Shown: positions 62,130-64,000 of the stretch, piece after piece | Layout of the letters: every line of letters begins with the position of its first letter | Numbering within the stretch: position 1 is the first letter of the stretch | DNA from: Polyangium jinanense | Lineage (GTDB): Bacteria > Myxococcota > Polyangia > Polyangiales > Polyangiaceae | Length of the DNA: 64,000 nt | Assembly (NCBI RefSeq): GCF_028435365.1 | Contig: NZ_JAGTJJ010000001.1 | Span: 682,001 to 746,000, forward strand | Direction: 5' to 3' | Position numbers and translations under genes: made by a program | Notes under the pieces: model-generated | Database searches by the model: none | What the model saw: only the letters and a program-made list of their open reading frames with translations | Told to the model about the DNA's origin: nothing

Positions 62130-63113
62130 ATGCCGATTCCCAAGAGCCTCGAAGGCCGCCTCACGCTCCCCGTGATCGGCGCGCCCATGTTCATCGTCTC
62201 GGGCCCCGAGCTCGTCATTGCCCAGTGCAAGGCGGGCGTGGTCGGGTCCTTCCCGGCGCTCAACGCGCGCCCGAAGGAGCAGCTCGAGGTCTGGATCACG
62301 CGGATCAAAACCGAGCTCGAAGAATACCGCGCGCAAAACCCCGGCGCGCGCGTGGCGCCGTTCGCGGTCAATCAGATCGCGCACCGCTCGAATGATCGGC
62401 TCGAGCACGACATGGAGGTCTGCGTCCGGCATGAGGTGCCCATCATCATCACGAGCCTGCGCCCGCCGGCCGAGGTGGTGAAGGCCGTGCATTCGTACGG
62501 CGGCATCGTGCTCCACGACGTCATCAACGTGCGGCACGCCGAAAAAGCGATCGAAGAGGGCGTCGACGGCCTCATCCTCGTCTGCGCGGGCGCGGGCGGC
62601 CACGCCGGCACGCTCTCGCCGTTCGCGCTCGTCGCCGAGGTCCGCAAGTTCTATCAGGGCACGGTTTGCCTCGCCGGCGCGATCTCCACGGGCCGCGACG
62701 TCCTCACCGCGCAATCGATCGGCGCCGACCTCGCCTATGTCGGCACGCGCTTCATCGCCACCGAGGAGGCGAACGCGATGCCTGCCTACAAGCAAATGCT
62801 CGTCGACACGGCGGCGAAGGACATCGTCTATTCGTCCCTCTTCACGGGCGTTCACGGCAATTATCTCAAGCCCTCCGTCGCGGCGGCCGGGTTCGACCCG
62901 GACAACCTCCCCTCGGCCGACAAATCCACCATGAACTTCGGCTCCGGCGGCAACACGGCCGCGAAGGCGTGGCGCGACATCTGGAGCGCGGGCCAGGGCG
63001 TCGGCAGCATCGCGGACGCGCCCAGCGTGGAGACGCTCGTCCGCCGCATGCGCGCCGAATACGACGCGGCGTGCGGGGACCTCCTCACCCGTTCGAGCAC
63101 CTTCCGCGGATAG
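62130..63113 (+). CDS. Nitronate monooxygenase (2-nitropropane dioxygenase family)
   Basis: 327-residue FMN enzyme. Family features: LPVIGAPMFIVSGPELVIAQ, LVCAGAGGHAGTLSPFALVA with the FMN-binding G-G-H-A-G, and TVCLAGAISTGRDVLTAQSI, GADLAYVGTRFIATEEANAM. The catalytic-base His is in GGHAG. It may detoxify propionate-3-nitronate or act as a broad FMN oxidoreductase. Start ATG 62130 with CGGAGGACC upstream. Monocistronic by layout. Confidence 0.88.
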   Translation: MPIPKSLEGRLTLPVIGAPMFIVSGPELVIAQCKAGVVGSFPALNARPKEQLEVWITRIKTELEEYRAQNPGARVAPFAVNQIAHRSNDRLEHDMEVCVRHEVPIIITSLRPPAEVVKAVHSYGGIVLHDVINVRHAEKAIEEGVDGLILVCAGAGGHAGTLSPFALVAEVRKFYQGTVCLAGAISTGRDVLTAQSIGADLAYVGTRFIATEEANAMPAYKQMLVDTAAKDIVYSSLFTGVHGNYLKPSVAAAGFDPDNLPSADKSTMNFGSGGNTAAKAWRDIWSAGQGVGSIADAPSVETLVRRMRAEYDAACGDLLTRSSTFRG

Positions 63114-63131
63114 GTTTTTCTTGAAAACCTC

Positions 63132-63689
63132 TCAGGCGCGCGGCTTCGCCGCGACCGCGCGCTCGCCCTTCGCCAGGCCCTCGCGCGGGATCCCGAGCCG
63201 CTCACGCAGATCCCCGAGTGGCATGTCGAGCAGCTCGTCGACCCTCATCCCCTGCCGGTAGAGCGCCTTCGCCGGTCTGGCGTCGCGGTACGCTTGCAGC
63301 ATGCGGCGCGGCGAGAGCACGAATCCCCCCATCGCGGCCGAGGCGTTCAGCAGATACACGATCCACGTCTCGCAGCCGCCCATCAGCTCCCAGAGCGCGA
63401 TCTCGCCTTCTCCGATCAAATTGGCGCCGTACCCCGTCGCCACGTGATGCAAATCGTGCAACCCGATCGCCCAGCGCCGCGGCGGCGGGTTCGGCAGCGT
63501 CACCTTGGCCCGCCCGCCGAAGATCATCACCGAAAACGTCTCGGCCGTATACTCGTCCGTCGTGAAGCCGTTCTCCGCGAGGTACGCGTCACGCGCCTGG
63601 CGCACGGTCAGCGTGGGAGGAAGCGGGCGATCACGCGGGAACAGCGGGGCCTCTGCGACATCGTGCAGCGCGTCGAACGTCGTGGTCAT
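63132..63689 (-). CDS. Coq4-like protein
   Basis: 185 residues. The H-D-x-x-H-x11-E motif of Coq4 is present: His78-Asp79, His82 and Glu94 (LHDLHHVATGYGANLIGEGE), followed by a membrane-associated helix (ALWELMGGCETWIVYLLNAS). Coq4 acts in ubiquinone assembly, where it decarboxylates and hydroxylates the ring; most bacteria lack it. Myxobacteria mainly use menaquinone, so the true role here is open. Convergent with the nitronate monooxygenase gene. Confidence 0.7.
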   Translation of the reverse strand: MTTTFDALHDVAEAPLFPRDRPLPPTLTVRQARDAYLAENGFTTDEYTAETFSVMIFGGRAKVTLPNPPPRRWAIGLHDLHHVATGYGANLIGEGEIALWELMGGCETWIVYLLNASAAMGGFVLSPRRMLQAYRDARPAKALYRQGMRVDELLDMPLGDLRERLGIPREGLAKGERAVAAKPRA

Positions 63690-63779
63690 CGTGATCTCCC
63701 GGCCAGCGAGCGCCGGCCACGAGGAGACGATAGGGGCGCCCGCGTCCGGTTTCCACTCCCGTTCAAAAGTTGTCCCCGC

Positions 63780-64000
63780 TCATTCCAGATAAAGCCGCGC
63801 CGAGGTGCAGGACCGCGTGTGCGGATCGAATTCGAGCAGCCCGATGCCGCTCCGGCGCGCGCCGTGGGCCATCAGCGTGCAGCGGAAGCCCGTGAAGAAC
63901 CCCGCGGAGATGGGCGCCTCGACCTCCAGCGATGCGCCCGGCCCGAGCGCGTCGAAGAGGCTCCGCGGCGTATACCGCTTCCCCGGATCGATCTCGATCC
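63780..64000 (-). CDS. Uncharacterised protein, C-terminal end only
   Basis: The last 72 or so residues of a gene that enters from the right edge. It reads IDPGKRYTPRSLFDALGPGA, then EAPISAGFFTGFRCTLMAHG and ends CTSARLYLE before TGA (63780-63782). A beta-rich segment with two cysteines; not recognised. Confidence 0.6.
   Translation of the reverse strand, partial: IEIDPGKRYTPRSLFDALGPGASLEVEAPISAGFFTGFRCTLMAHGARRSGIGLLEFDPHTRSCTSARLYLE

Overview
The window looks like a chromosomal segment of a myxobacterium, most likely in the Polyangiaceae (Sorangium/Polyangium type). The grounds are very high GC with strong third-position bias, many secreted lipoproteins with Gly-Gly-X linkers and cysteine-rich repeats, a thrombospondin-3/OmpA lipoprotein, RCC1 and SBBP beta-propeller lipoproteins, ferredoxin-fused class III cyclases, roadblock/ParA proteins and many short transcription units on alternating strands. 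No rRNA, tRNA, CRISPR array, insertion sequence or phage gene was seen. The genus is inferred.

Layout. 1-8.7 kb: surface lipoproteins, a Rieske oxygenase, a Uma2-like protein, an ActP-type symporter with its DUF485 partner, an RCC1 lipoprotein and a von Willebrand A protein, followed by a 44-bp tandem repeat. 9-14 kb: a TPR-YbjN protein and a 1211-residue protein that starts with a degenerate KGGVGR-type ATPase domain. 14.3-18 kb: an XRE regulator next to a half-size relative, a ferredoxin-gene fragment and a two-gene lipoprotein unit. 18.3-21.7 kb: ECF sigma factor, TPR/PEGA-like protein and Cys-rich lipoprotein. 22-27 kb: methyltransferase, ferredoxin-cyclase, and a divergent pair made of a SIR2-STALD (ThsA-like) protein and a SLOG-nucleoside phosphorylase protein. 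27-33.7 kb: STAS-like protein, nadB-CPBP protease-patatin operon, and etfBA with a terminator.

33.8-39.8 kb: a nitrilase-like/BNR lipoprotein, a remnant of an Rpn-family protein, and a cytochrome P450 with its FNR-ferredoxin reductase, divergent from a LysR regulator. 39.8-43.4 kb: a tightly overlapped operon ParA - roadblock - roadblock-like - V4R. 43.4-53 kb: TPR-like protein, CoxE-type VWA protein, histidine kinase, TauE exporter, B12-binding/radical SAM protein, uvrB and a double DUF309 protein. 53-64 kb: a large SBBP/Cys-rich lipoprotein, a membrane thioredoxin, an envelope operon in the order pal-tolQ-tolR-tolA-tolB followed by a DUF455 protein and an ATP-grasp-like protein, a nitronate monooxygenase, a Coq4-like protein and the 3' end of one more gene.

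The most notable item is the 23.8-26.7 kb pair. Two divergent genes each join a SLOG-type nucleotide-binding domain to an enzyme that breaks N-glycosidic bonds: a SIR2 NADase with intact Asn/His, and a purine nucleoside phosphorylase/MTA nucleosidase fold. The first is a Thoeris ThsA look-alike, but no TIR-domain ThsB is present. A second general feature is promoter architecture: over a dozen genes have a TANNNT -10-like element only 6-13 nt before the start codon, which suggests widespread leaderless or near-leaderless transcripts and helps choose starts. All functions are assigned by reading sequence and motifs; no database search was run.
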